A stretch of 64,000 nucleotides of DNA from contig JAKFDE010000005.1 of NCBI GenBank assembly GCA_036676295.1, positions 43,538 to 107,537 of the forward strand, written 5' to 3'. The DNA comes from UBA4416 sp036676295. GTDB lineage: Bacteria > Bacteroidota > Bacteroidia > B-17B0 > Aurantibacillaceae. Shown piece after piece: positions 35,262-43,648 of this stretch; position 1 is the first letter of the stretch; each line of letters opens with the position of its first letter. Position numbers and translations under genes: made by a program. The notes under the pieces were generated by a model that searched no databases, had not been told where the DNA came from, and saw only the letters and a program-made list of their open reading frames with translations.

Positions 35262-36037
35262 ATTATCTTTTCCATTTTAATGTTTGCTCTTTCATAATGT
35301 CCGGCTTCCATTTCAATTTCTTTAAATCCATATTTAAGATATAAATGTATAGCAGAGCTTAAACCTCTGTTAGAATATAATATAAGTTTATGAATGCCTA
35401 ATCGTTTGGCTTCATTAAAGCAATGCAGCATCAATGCATTTCCAATACCTAACCCTTGAACGCTATCAGTGACTGCCATTTTAGCTAATTCATAAACGCC
35501 ATTTTCTACTTTAAGCAACGAAACAGTGCCTACAATTTTCTCTTGATACTTTGCATAATAGATGTAACCTTCTTTGTCAAGTATTTCTTCTTTAGGATTA
35601 GAGAGTTGTAACACATCAATGTCTTCTACTTTAAAATATTTTTCAAGCCACTCAATATTTAAAGTTTTAATATGACTCTTTAGCTCTTCTGTGTAATCAA
35701 TAATATCAACTCTATCACCATGTGATTTAGGCTGAGAAATCACTAAAAAAGACAGATCATTCATTTCTTTATTCGCTACTTTATGCAAAGTATTATTCGG
35801 AATATGAATACTTTCGTTTTCTGAAACTATTTTTACTTCTCCGTTTATTTCAAACGTCGCTTTTCCTGATAACACATAAAACACTTGTTGTGCCTGTCGG
35901 TGATAATGCAAGGCTTCTGAACTTCCGTTCGGCATAAGTTCTTCAATCACACTTAAATTATCAGATCTTAAAAGATGCCAACCATCGCAGTTTTGACCCC
36001 ATTTATAATGTTCTGAATTTTGAATTGACTTAATCAT
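35258..36037 (-). CDS. Cupin-GNAT fusion protein
   Basis: A 259-residue protein with two domains. Residues about 20-112 form a cupin barrel (LHYHRQAQQVFYVLSGKA, then IPNNTLHKVAN) with the His ligands usual for a metal site. Residues about 118-259 are a GNAT acetyltransferase with MAVTDSVQGLGIGNALM, containing the acetyl-CoA loop QxxGxG, and YLKYGFKE near the end. Each domain is common alone; the fusion suggests an enzyme that binds a small molecule and acetylates it or an amine. Substrate unknown. The ORF is intact, so this is a real fusion and not a frameshift. Confidence 0.85.
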   Translation of the reverse strand: MIKSIQNSEHYKWGQNCDGWHLLRSDNLSVIEELMPNGSSEALHYHRQAQQVFYVLSGKATFEINGEVKIVSENESIHIPNNTLHKVANKEMNDLSFLVISQPKSHGDRVDIIDYTEELKSHIKTLNIEWLEKYFKVEDIDVLQLSNPKEEILDKEGYIYYAKYQEKIVGTVSLLKVENGVYELAKMAVTDSVQGLGIGNALMLHCFNEAKRLGIHKLILYSNRGLSSAIHLYLKYGFKEIEMEAGHYERANIKMEKII

Positions 36038-36114
36038 ATAAATTAAAAAAGATTGCCTATAAAGACAATCTAAAATTAAAAAATTACTTATAATGAAATG
36101 CTAATCTTCTCTGA

Positions 36115-36870
36115 TTATTTTCTCTTAACTCTTACTTTGGCTAAATGAATTATATTCATTTTATCCAACAGTAAAATAATTGGATAGGTAGGATCAAACT
36201 CATACCACTTAGAAGCAAAGTTAGGTCTTGAACCACGATGATGATGATTGTTTTGAAACAACTCTCCCATCATTAATATATCTAACACCAACGTGTTTTT
36301 TGATTTATCTCCTGATTTAAAATTACGATAACCGTACTTATGTCCTGCCCAATTAACAATAGCACCATGGATGGGTCCTATTAAAAAATGAATTGGTAAA
36401 AACAAGTACATCCACCAGTGTGTAGCAAAGGCCACATAAAAAGCAACATATGCCGCACCAAAACCAATTCTGGTAAACCAACTATCTGCTATTCTATCAA
36501 TGGCAGGATACTCAGGGAAATTACGATCAAATTTCTCTTCAATAACTACTCTTTTATTTAAAACATCATTGTATATTTTTTTAGTGTGCATCATCATCGT
36601 GAACACTTCTTTAAAAAAATGGGGTGTGTGAGGATCTTTTTCTGTATCACTGTAGGCATGATGCATACGATGTAAAATAGCGTAAGCTCTGGGATTTAAG
36701 TAAGATGAGCCCTGGGTGATCCATGCAAATAAATAAAAGAATTTTTCCCAAAATTTATTCATGGTAAACATTTTATGTGCACCGTAACGGTGTAAAAAGA
36801 AGGTCTGTCCGAAAAGAGATAAGTACCAGTGAAGTATAAGAAATAAAAAAATAATCATTTTAAAGCGCAT
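36115..36870 (-). CDS. Membrane fatty-acid (acyl-CoA, delta-9-type) desaturase
   Basis: A 251-residue integral membrane desaturase with the three histidine boxes HRYGAH (about residue 29), HRMHH (about 62) and QNNHHHRGSRPNF (about 209). It inserts a double bond into saturated acyl chains using O2, so it adjusts membrane fluidity, often in the cold. It is shorter than eukaryotic stearoyl-CoA desaturases but normal for this bacterial group. It has its own 5' region and is separated by 77 bases from the cupin-GNAT gene, which lies downstream on the same strand. Confidence 0.92.
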   Translation of the reverse strand: MRFKMIIFLFLILHWYLSLFGQTFFLHRYGAHKMFTMNKFWEKFFYLFAWITQGSSYLNPRAYAILHRMHHAYSDTEKDPHTPHFFKEVFTMMMHTKKIYNDVLNKRVVIEEKFDRNFPEYPAIDRIADSWFTRIGFGAAYVAFYVAFATHWWMYLFLPIHFLIGPIHGAIVNWAGHKYGYRNFKSGDKSKNTLVLDILMMGELFQNNHHHRGSRPNFASKWYEFDPTYPIILLLDKMNIIHLAKVRVKRK

Positions 36871-36991
36871 TAAATTACGCTTTACAAGGTCGGGATTAAT
36901 AATGGTTAAACGATTTATTCTGTCGAATAATTGTGATTATTTGTGCTTACATCTGCAATAACTGATATATCTCATACAACTTGGCTATAAA

Positions 36992-37663
36992 TTACTCAAC
37001 AACCAATTTACCTAAAGCAATTATCGATTCGTTATTGGTCACATAATAAAAGTAAACTCCTTGATATAAATTATCTCGCGAAATGATAACCTCATTTTTT
37101 TCTAAGTTGTTATATGTTTTTACGATCCTTCCAAAAACATCAATAAGTTTAATCTCAGTATCTGTTACGAAAATTAAAGGGTCAACAATAATCTTAGTGT
37201 GATCCGTGAATGGATTAGGGTAAATCGAAACAGCCTGATCATTTAAGCTTTGATCACTCATTCCTGTGGTAAGTGCTACCGTAAATAAAGTAGAATCGAT
37301 GTCATCAGGTATTATACCTGGTGTACAGTTAGTAGGTGTTCCGCCTCCACTTGTTAGCACTAATCTAAATTTATGGTTACCTGCCGGTAAATAGCCCAGA
37401 TCAAACGTATCGGTAGTATTACAAATGACTGTTAACATACCTATACAATGATGTGTATTAGCGTCAGTCATTAAACCCACTGTTGTGTGATTTTTCTGAT
37501 CAAGCGGGCAATCTCCTGATGTAAATGACAGCCCAACATAAATTTTTACATGATCTGTTACGGATGGCGATTGCGGGTCAATGGTGAATCCTAAAATAGA
37601 ACCTTGCCCAAATGACATTACTGAAAAAAAGAAGCCGCACAGAAATAGGAAGATTTTTTTCAT
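36992..37663 (-). CDS. Small secreted protein with type A T9SS sorting domain
   Basis: A 223-residue protein with a signal peptide (residues 1-20, ending SFGQ). A single beta-sandwich-like domain (about 25-135) contains four Cys, and a type A sorting domain occupies the C-terminal 75 residues (VSIYPNPFTDHTKIIV, LIDVFGRIV, YQGVYFYYV). It is predicted to be secreted by the type IX system. The frame opens at a TTG (37672), but the ATG at 37663 gives the normal Lys-rich signal peptide start. The body domain is not recognised. It stands alone downstream of the ATP synthase operon terminator. Confidence 0.87.
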   Translation of the reverse strand: MKKIFLFLCGFFFSVMSFGQGSILGFTIDPQSPSVTDHVKIYVGLSFTSGDCPLDQKNHTTVGLMTDANTHHCIGMLTVICNTTDTFDLGYLPAGNHKFRLVLTSGGGTPTNCTPGIIPDDIDSTLFTVALTTGMSDQSLNDQAVSIYPNPFTDHTKIIVDPLIFVTDTEIKLIDVFGRIVKTYNNLEKNEVIISRDNLYQGVYFYYVTNNESIIALGKLVVE

Positions 37664-37772
37664 GGCTAACAATTTTAATGAATTAATCCTACTACAAAAT
37701 TAGGAAATTAGTATTAAAAAGTAAATCTACTTATACTTTAAGTTTTACAATCCTACCAAACCGTTATTAAAC

Positions 37773-37808
37773 AAAAAATCCATCCGCCAGCTGGCGGATG
37801 GATTTTTT
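37773..37808 (-). terminator. Terminator of the ATP synthase operon, perfect 18-bp palindrome
   Basis: AAAAAATCCATCCGCCAG (37773-37790) is followed directly by its exact complement (37791-37808), ending in a T run on either strand. It lies 19 bases after the atpG stop. The GC-rich CCGCCAGCTGGCGG core stands out in this AT-rich genome and may be one copy of a dispersed palindromic repeat; no second copy was seen in the window. Confidence 0.9.
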
Positions 37809-37827
37809 AATATTATGTGAATTTTAT

Positions 37828-38712
37828 TTATCCGTTCAATGCTTCTGCACCTGCAACGATCTCAAGGATCTCAGTTGTAATAGCTGTTTGACGAGCTTTG
37901 TTATAACTGATCTTAAGATCACGTAACATATCTTTAGCGTTATCTGTTGCTTTATGCATCGCTGTCATACGAGCGCCATGCTCAGAAGCTAATGAATCTA
38001 ATAAAGCTTTATAGAATTGTGTTTTTAATGAACGAGGGATTAAATCACTGATGATAAATTCCTTACTTGGTTCAAAAATATAATCTACAGAATTTTTAGC
38101 ACCACTCTCTGATTTAGTTGTAATAATTGGTAAAAATTGTTCGCTTTGTACGATTTGTACAGCGGCATTTTTAAACTGATTATACACTAAGACTACTTTA
38201 TCAAATTGTTTGTTTGCAAATGCTTCCATTACTACTTCAGCAATCGGCACAGCATTTTCATAAGTTAACTTATCAAAGATCTCATTTAAATTATGTGGTA
38301 GATCAGATCCGTGTATATGATAATCTGTACGTTTAAACGCATCGTTTGCTTTTTTTCCAATACTGATCACAGAAACGTTTTGTCCGACATAATCATTATT
38401 AATTAAACTCCAGGTTTTTTTAATAACATTCGCATTAAACGCTCCTGCTAAACCACGGTTAGAGGAAATTGTGATAATTAAAATATTTTTTTCTTGCGTA
38501 GCAGTTCTTGCAAATACATTTTCAGAAGTATCTAAACTTGCACTTACATTTTGTAATATTTCTTGCAACTTATTAGCGTAAGGACGCATTGTCGTAACTG
38601 CATCTTGTGCACGTTTCAACTTAGCAGCACTCACCATTTTCATGGCACTAGTGATTTGCATGGTTGAACCAACTGACGTTATTCTATTTCTTACTTCTTT
38701 TAAATTTGCCAT
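37828..38712 (-). CDS. atpG: ATP synthase subunit gamma
   Basis: A 294-residue rotor stalk subunit. The N-terminal helix has VRNRITSVGSTMQITSAMKMVSAAKLKRA (in two parts, residues about 6-34), the Rossmann-like centre has ISSNRGLAGAFN, and the C-terminal helix SYNKARQTAITTEILEIVAGAEAL matches the family end. It is the last gene of this operon. atpD and atpC, encoding beta and epsilon, are not in this cluster, which is usual for Bacteroidota. Confidence 0.98.
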   Translation of the reverse strand: MANLKEVRNRITSVGSTMQITSAMKMVSAAKLKRAQDAVTTMRPYANKLQEILQNVSASLDTSENVFARTATQEKNILIITISSNRGLAGAFNANVIKKTWSLINNDYVGQNVSVISIGKKANDAFKRTDYHIHGSDLPHNLNEIFDKLTYENAVPIAEVVMEAFANKQFDKVVLVYNQFKNAAVQIVQSEQFLPIITTKSESGAKNSVDYIFEPSKEFIISDLIPRSLKTQFYKALLDSLASEHGARMTAMHKATDNAKDMLRDLKISYNKARQTAITTEILEIVAGAEALNG

Positions 38713-38735
38713 CTTTATTTAGTTTTTAGTTGTAG

Positions 38736-38773
38736 GTGTTTAGTTTTTAATAGTGTTATTAAAAACTAAACAC
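38736..38773 (-). other. 17-bp hairpin between atpA and atpG
   Basis: GTGTTTAGTTTTTAATA (38736-38752) pairs exactly with TATTAAAAACTAAACAC (38757-38773) around a GTGT loop, flanked by further partial copies of TTTAGTTTTTAG. It is AT-rich and no long T run follows in the minus direction. It is probably an mRNA processing or stability element, or a partial attenuator, within the operon. Confidence 0.6.
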
Positions 38774-38792
38774 TAAACATTTAAAACTTATT

Positions 38793-40370
38793 TTAGTTGT
38801 ATTTTGCTGCTAACTCTTTTGCTGTTGCTTCTAAAGCACCAGTGATTTCATCATCAAATTTACCTGCTTTTAAAGCATCTAATTGTGTTTTATTTCTTAA
38901 TTCACAAACAGCTAAAAATTCTTTTTCGAACTCACGTACTTTATTTACCGGAACTGAACGTAATAAGTTTTTAGTTCCTAAATAAATGATTGCAATTTGT
39001 TGTTCAACACGTAAAGGCGCAGCGTTAGCTTGCTTTAAGATCTCCACGTTACGAGCACCTTTATCTAATACTGATTTTGTAGCGGCATCTAAATCAGAAC
39101 CGAATTTAGAGAACGCCTCTAACTCACGGTATTGAGCCTGATCTAATTTTAAAGTACCAGCTACTTTTTTCATTGATTTAATTTGAGCGTTACCACCTAC
39201 ACGGGATACAGAGATACCTACGTTAATAGCCGGACGAACACCTGAGTTAAATAAGTTAGTTTCTAAGAAGATCTGACCATCCGTAATAGAAATTACGTTA
39301 GTTGGAATGTATGCAGAAACGTCACCCGCTTGTGTTTCAATGATTGGTAAAGCTGTTAATGAACCACCACCTTTAACGATCGGTTTTAACGACTCAGGTA
39401 AATCATTCATGTTTTTAGCGATCTCATCAGAAGCATTGATCTTAGCGGCACGCTCTAATAAACGACTGTGTAAGTAGAATACGTCACCAGGATACGCTTC
39501 ACGCCCTGGAGGACGACGTAATAATAATGACACCTCGCGGTAAGCTACAGCCTGTTTAGATAAATCATCATACACGATCAATGCAGGACGACCGGTATCT
39601 CTAAAAAACTCACCCACTGCAGCACCAGCAAATGGCGCGTAGAATTGCATTGGAGCAGGATCAGAAGCATTAGCTGCTACTACTACAGTATAAGCCATTG
39701 CGCCGTTCTCTTCTAAAGTACGAACTACGTTAGCTACTGTAGAACCTTTTTGAGAAATAGCTACATATATACAGAATACCGGTTTACCAGCATCATAAAA
39801 TTCTTTTTGATTGATAATAGTATCCAACGCCACAGTTGTTTTACCTGTTTGACGGTCACCAATGATCAACTCACGTTGTCCACGTCCAATTGGAATCATC
39901 GCATCAATTGCTTTGATACCAGTTTGTAACGGCTCATTTACCGGTTGACGGTAAATTACACCCGGAGCTTTACGCTCTAATGGCAATTCATAAGTAACAC
40001 CTTGGATAGGCCCTTTACCATCGATAGGATTTCCTAACGTATCAATAACACGACCTAACATGCCTTCACCAACTTTAATAGAAGCGATACGCCCTGTACG
40101 TTTTACCGTAGATCCTTCGCTAATACCAGTACTAGCGCCTAATAATACAGCACCAACGTTATCTTCTTCAAGATTTAATACAATTCCTTGTAATCCTGTT
40201 TCAAATTCGATCAACTCACCTGATTGAACTTTAGATAAACCGTAAATACGAGCGATACCATCACCAACTTGTAATACAGATCCAACTTCTTCTAATTCAG
40301 CTTCGGATTTAAAGCCTGATAATTGTTGTCTTAAAATTGCAGATACTTCTGCGGGTTTTACTTCAGCCAT
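38793..40370 (-). CDS. atpA: ATP synthase subunit alpha
   Basis: A 525-residue F1 alpha subunit with the P-loop GDRQTGKT (about residues 170-177), ALIVYDDLSKQAVAYR (Walker B region), and the conserved VGGNAQIKSMKKVAG segment that includes the arginine-finger region. The C-terminal helical domain is complete. It has non-catalytic nucleotide sites and contributes to the F1 hexamer. It is preceded in the operon by an unexpected lipoprotein gene rather than directly by atpH. Confidence 0.98.
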   Translation of the reverse strand: MAEVKPAEVSAILRQQLSGFKSEAELEEVGSVLQVGDGIARIYGLSKVQSGELIEFETGLQGIVLNLEEDNVGAVLLGASTGISEGSTVKRTGRIASIKVGEGMLGRVIDTLGNPIDGKGPIQGVTYELPLERKAPGVIYRQPVNEPLQTGIKAIDAMIPIGRGQRELIIGDRQTGKTTVALDTIINQKEFYDAGKPVFCIYVAISQKGSTVANVVRTLEENGAMAYTVVVAANASDPAPMQFYAPFAGAAVGEFFRDTGRPALIVYDDLSKQAVAYREVSLLLRRPPGREAYPGDVFYLHSRLLERAAKINASDEIAKNMNDLPESLKPIVKGGGSLTALPIIETQAGDVSAYIPTNVISITDGQIFLETNLFNSGVRPAINVGISVSRVGGNAQIKSMKKVAGTLKLDQAQYRELEAFSKFGSDLDAATKSVLDKGARNVEILKQANAAPLRVEQQIAIIYLGTKNLLRSVPVNKVREFEKEFLAVCELRNKTQLDALKAGKFDDEITGALEATAKELAAKYN

Positions 40371-40392
40371 TGTTATTTATGTTTACGTAATA

Positions 40393-40896
40393 TTATTTAT
40401 AACTTGATTTACTCAATGTGTATTGGTACTTATTCGCGAACTCCTCTTGTGTTAACTGGAAAGAGGTAAATCCAGCATTAATGTTATCGTTTATTTTTGT
40501 TGCAACTTCTTTGGTTAATCTTTCGTCTTCTTCTGTAAAATCAGCCGATTGAATGCTGTATAAACGAGCATATTCTTTGTATTCAGGCTCAGTTTTAACG
40601 TAAAAATTCACTAATTCTACTGCCGCACTTTTTAATTTATCCAAATCCTTGTGAACTTCCATCGCTTCTAATTCTCCCTTCACTCGCTTACAAGTTTCTG
40701 CTAATTCTTTTAGCTCTGCTTGAATTTTAGTTGGCTCATACGTTCTGCATGCTTCAAAAAAATGTTTTTCAGCATTTGACGCTTGGCTAACCTTATTTAC
40801 TAACTGATCGTTCACCAACAATACATCTTTTTTTGATGGACCACAAGCCACCAAAAAGATCATCGCAAAAGTTAATATCGAAAAGATTTTTTTCAT
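40393..40896 (-). CDS. Small lipoprotein embedded in the ATP synthase operon
   Basis: A 167-residue protein with a lipoprotein signal peptide, lipobox LVAC and Cys18 as the lipidated residue. The rest is almost entirely helical and charged, with two coiled-coil-like stretches (about 35-90 and 125-150). I do not recognise a named domain. It lies 13 bases after atpH and 22 bases before atpA, in the same direction, with no terminator or promoter between. It should therefore be transcribed with F1Fo ATP synthase, although a lipoprotein exported to the periplasm cannot be an F1 subunit. A periplasmic assembly or unrelated role is possible. Confidence 0.85.
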   Translation of the reverse strand: MKKIFSILTFAMIFLVACGPSKKDVLLVNDQLVNKVSQASNAEKHFFEACRTYEPTKIQAELKELAETCKRVKGELEAMEVHKDLDKLKSAAVELVNFYVKTEPEYKEYARLYSIQSADFTEEDERLTKEVATKINDNINAGFTSFQLTQEEFANKYQYTLSKSSYK

Positions 40897-40909
40897 TTTA
40901 TCTTTATTA

Positions 40910-41449
40910 TTAGTTTAATGCTTTATTTGTTAATTCTTTTTTCAAGTTAGATAACTGACGAGAAACCGATTTATCAATTTGCTTATCGCCAACTTTTAAT
41001 ATAAATCCACCAATTAGGTCAGCATTTGTTTTTTCAACTAATTCAACTTCGCCATTTAATTGTGTTTTTACTAGATCTAATGCTTTTTGTTTAGTTGCAG
41101 CATCTAAGCCATTAGCTGATGTTACAATAGCAGTTAAAATATTTTTTTGCGTTTTATATTGTTCGATAAAACTAGCAGCCATTTCCGGTATGATCGATTC
41201 TCTTCTTTTAGAAGCTACGATTGTTAAGAATCCGGAAGTGATCGGATTGAACTTACCTTCAAATACCGCTTTAATAGTAGAGATCTTTTTATCTGCTTTA
41301 ATAATAGGGCTGTTTAAGAATAATACAAACTCGTGTGAATTTTCACAAACAGATTTAACCTGAATCATATCAGCATAAACTGCTTCTAATTGTCCTTTTT
41401 CTGTGGCTAAATCTAATAACGACTTAGCATATCTTGAAGCAACTATCAT
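40910..41449 (-). CDS. atpH: ATP synthase subunit delta
   Basis: A 179-residue delta/OSCP subunit. The N-terminal helical bundle begins SRYAKSLLDLATEKGQL. The C-terminal domain contains VELVEKTNADLIGGFILKVGD, the family signature. It joins F1 to the peripheral stalk b subunits. It follows atpF by 2 bases, suggesting translational coupling. The lipoprotein gene follows. Confidence 0.96.
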   Translation of the reverse strand: MIVASRYAKSLLDLATEKGQLEAVYADMIQVKSVCENSHEFVLFLNSPIIKADKKISTIKAVFEGKFNPITSGFLTIVASKRRESIIPEMAASFIEQYKTQKNILTAIVTSANGLDAATKQKALDLVKTQLNGEVELVEKTNADLIGGFILKVGDKQIDKSVSRQLSNLKKELTNKALN

Positions 41450-41451
41450 GA

Positions 41452-41967
41452 TTAGTTAAGGTTTACGTCTTTCATTAAATTGTTTACCAACGCTTTTTGT
41501 TTGTCATCGCTTGATAATTCGCTGCGTAAAATTTTCTCAGCAATTTCGATAGACAAAGTAGCTACCTGGCTTTTTAATTCGGCAACAGCTGCATTTTTTT
41601 CAGCGCTAATTTGCTCGCGAGCTGATGACATAATTCTTTCAACATCTGCCTGAGCTTTAGTTTTTGCTTCAGCAATAATAGCGTCTTTCATGTCGCGTGC
41701 TTCTTTCAATAAGTTATCGCGTTCAGCGCGTGCTTCTGCTAAGTTTTTTTCGTTATTGGATTTCAACTCACGCATATCTCTTAATGCGCTTTCTGCACTT
41801 GCTAATGCAGTTTCAATACCTTTTTCACGAGTTTTGATCGCATTTAAAATTGGCTTCCAGGCAAATTTACCAAGGATAACTAATAATAAAATAAAAGTGA
41901 TTGACGTCCAAAAAATCAAACCAATTGCTGGTTCAATTAAACTTGATAAAATAACTAAACTATTCAT
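41452..41967 (-). CDS. atpF: ATP synthase subunit b
   Basis: A 171-residue peripheral stalk subunit with one transmembrane helix near the N-terminus (about residues 12-30, GLIFWTSITFILLLVILGKF) and a long charged coiled coil rich in Ala, Glu and Lys. The WKPI just after the helix is conserved. Its position between atpE and atpH is standard. Confidence 0.96.
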   Translation of the reverse strand: MNSLVILSSLIEPAIGLIFWTSITFILLLVILGKFAWKPILNAIKTREKGIETALASAESALRDMRELKSNNEKNLAEARAERDNLLKEARDMKDAIIAEAKTKAQADVERIMSSAREQISAEKNAAVAELKSQVATLSIEIAEKILRSELSSDDKQKALVNNLMKDVNLN

Positions 41968-42069
41968 GTTCTATCGTTTTGTATTATTTAAATTCTTTTT
42001 TTATAACCAAATAAATTAAACTAAAGCTATTACCAACCGTAATAGCTTTAGTTTGTTTTGTGAAGATTA

Positions 42070-42273
42070 CTACGAAATTAAAGCAACTACTACACCGAAT
42101 AATGCAACACCTTCTACAAGGGCTGCCGCGATGATCATAGCTGTTTGAATTTTCGAAGTAGCTTCCGGTTGACGTGCAATGGCATCCATTGCGTGTCCAC
42201 CAATTTGTCCGATACCGATACCAGCGCCTATTACTGCTAAGCCTGCTCCGATTGCTGCGATACTACCTGTCAT
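42070..42273 (-). CDS. atpE: ATP synthase subunit c
   Basis: A 67-residue proteolipid of two transmembrane helices. Helix 1 carries GAGLAVIGAGIGIGQIG, the glycine ladder that packs the ring. The polar loop is ARQPEA. Helix 2 has the ion-carrying Glu54 in ALVEGVALFG. It forms the rotating c-ring. The binding-site residues are those of ordinary proton-type Bacteroidota rings as far as I can judge. Confidence 0.97.
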   Translation of the reverse strand: MTGSIAAIGAGLAVIGAGIGIGQIGGHAMDAIARQPEATSKIQTAMIIAAALVEGVALFGVVVALIS

Positions 42274-42311
42274 TTTTCTTTGTTTTTATTGGTTATTAAT
42301 TATTTTATTTT

Positions 42312-43529
42312 TTAGTGCCCTACTACCAACTTTTCATCATCATCATTATGTCCTCCGTCTTCATTATGATCTGCTACTGCAGAGCCAATGAATAAAGCTG
42401 TTAACATAGTGAAGATATACGCTTGTAAGAATGCTACTAAACACTCTAATACATCAATAAATAATGCAAAGGCTACAGACACAGGAGAAAGTGCCCATGA
42501 TTCGAAAATAAAAATCAATCCAATTAATGAAATCACGATGATGTGACCCGCTGCTATGTTTGCGAACAAACGTATCATTAAAGCGAAAGGTTTTGTTAAG
42601 ATACCAACGATCTCAATTGGAATTAAGATTGGCCAAATTGCTTTAGGAGCATGAGGTAAGAAAATGTGAGACCAGTAGTTTTTATTACCATTAATGTTTA
42701 CTATAATTAATGTGCAAGTTGCCATTACCAATGTAAAAGCAATATTACCTGTTAGGTTTGCAGAAATTGGAATTAAACCTAATACGTTGTTAATTAAAAT
42801 AAGGAAGAAAACAGTCAATAGATATGGAACGTATTTATCTGCCGTGTGTCCAATATTTCCTTTTGCAATATCATCACGTACAAAAACGATCAATGGCTCA
42901 AAAAATGATTGCTTACCTTTTGGTGCTGATGTAACACCTTGTGTTTTGTACGCTTTAGCAATAGACGTAAAGATTAAAATTAAAATGATCGCTGTTAAAA
43001 GCAATTGAGCAACGTTTTTAGTGATCGAAAAATCCAACACTGTAGCATTTAACACTTCGTGTTTACCCTTTTCATCAACCTTTAGATCTAAAAATTGTCC
43101 GTGCTCGTTTGGTGTTGCAGAAGCATAATAAATTTTATCTTCAAAATTAACAAAGCGTTCTCCATTTCTTTCTACAACCTCTGTTCCATGAACATCATGA
43201 TGAAAAGCTGATGACGAGAAAAACACCAAACCATTATTTGATTTCAGAATAACCGGTAAAGGAATTGAAACGGCATCGTGTCCTGCTCCCCATAAGTGCC
43301 ATGAGTGAGAATCCAAGATATGTTCAAAAGCGATTTCAGCGATATTGATCTTTTTCTTTGGATTTTTTACCTCTTCATGATTAACGGCTGCCGCATCTTC
43401 ATGATGAGGGGCCACAGCATTTTCCTGCGGCTCAGAAGCAGTTAATTTTACAGAAAAGGTTAAAAATAGGGCAAATACCAATAAATTGATACCTGAAAAC
43501 TTCTTGAATATATTGATTTTACTAGTCAT
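42312..43529 (-). CDS. atpB: ATP synthase subunit a
   Basis: A 405-residue subunit a. The first 165 or so residues form the long N-terminal region typical of Bacteroidota: a signal-like helix, a His/Glu-rich segment and a beta-rich periplasmic domain. The usual membrane half follows, with the stator arginine in PFALMIRLFANIAAGHI and the C-terminal LVAFLQAYIFTMLTALFIGSA. Together with c it forms the proton path. It is the first gene of this operon, behind a TACATTTG promoter element. Confidence 0.97.
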   Translation of the reverse strand: MTSKINIFKKFSGINLLVFALFLTFSVKLTASEPQENAVAPHHEDAAAVNHEEVKNPKKKINIAEIAFEHILDSHSWHLWGAGHDAVSIPLPVILKSNNGLVFFSSSAFHHDVHGTEVVERNGERFVNFEDKIYYASATPNEHGQFLDLKVDEKGKHEVLNATVLDFSITKNVAQLLLTAIILILIFTSIAKAYKTQGVTSAPKGKQSFFEPLIVFVRDDIAKGNIGHTADKYVPYLLTVFFLILINNVLGLIPISANLTGNIAFTLVMATCTLIIVNINGNKNYWSHIFLPHAPKAIWPILIPIEIVGILTKPFALMIRLFANIAAGHIIVISLIGLIFIFESWALSPVSVAFALFIDVLECLVAFLQAYIFTMLTALFIGSAVADHNEDGGHNDDDEKLVVGH

Positions 43530-43567
43530 TACGCAAAAATTGAATTGTAAGCTTTAAAATTCGGGTG

Positions 43568-43575
43568 CAAATGTA
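43568..43575 (-). promoter_or_regulatory. -7 promoter element of the ATP synthase operon
   Basis: TACATTTG on the minus strand is a perfect TAnnTTTG, 38 bases before the atpB ATG. A TTTCG lies 18 bases upstream as a possible weak -33 box. It makes atpB the first gene of a separate unit from the M23 gene, whose stop lies 119 bases away. Confidence 0.55.
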
Positions 43576-43648
43576 TGGATAAAATGCTGAAACCGAAAAT
43601 ATTTTTTGAGTTTTAGACAAAGGAAAAACTAAACTAATTAGCTCGTTT

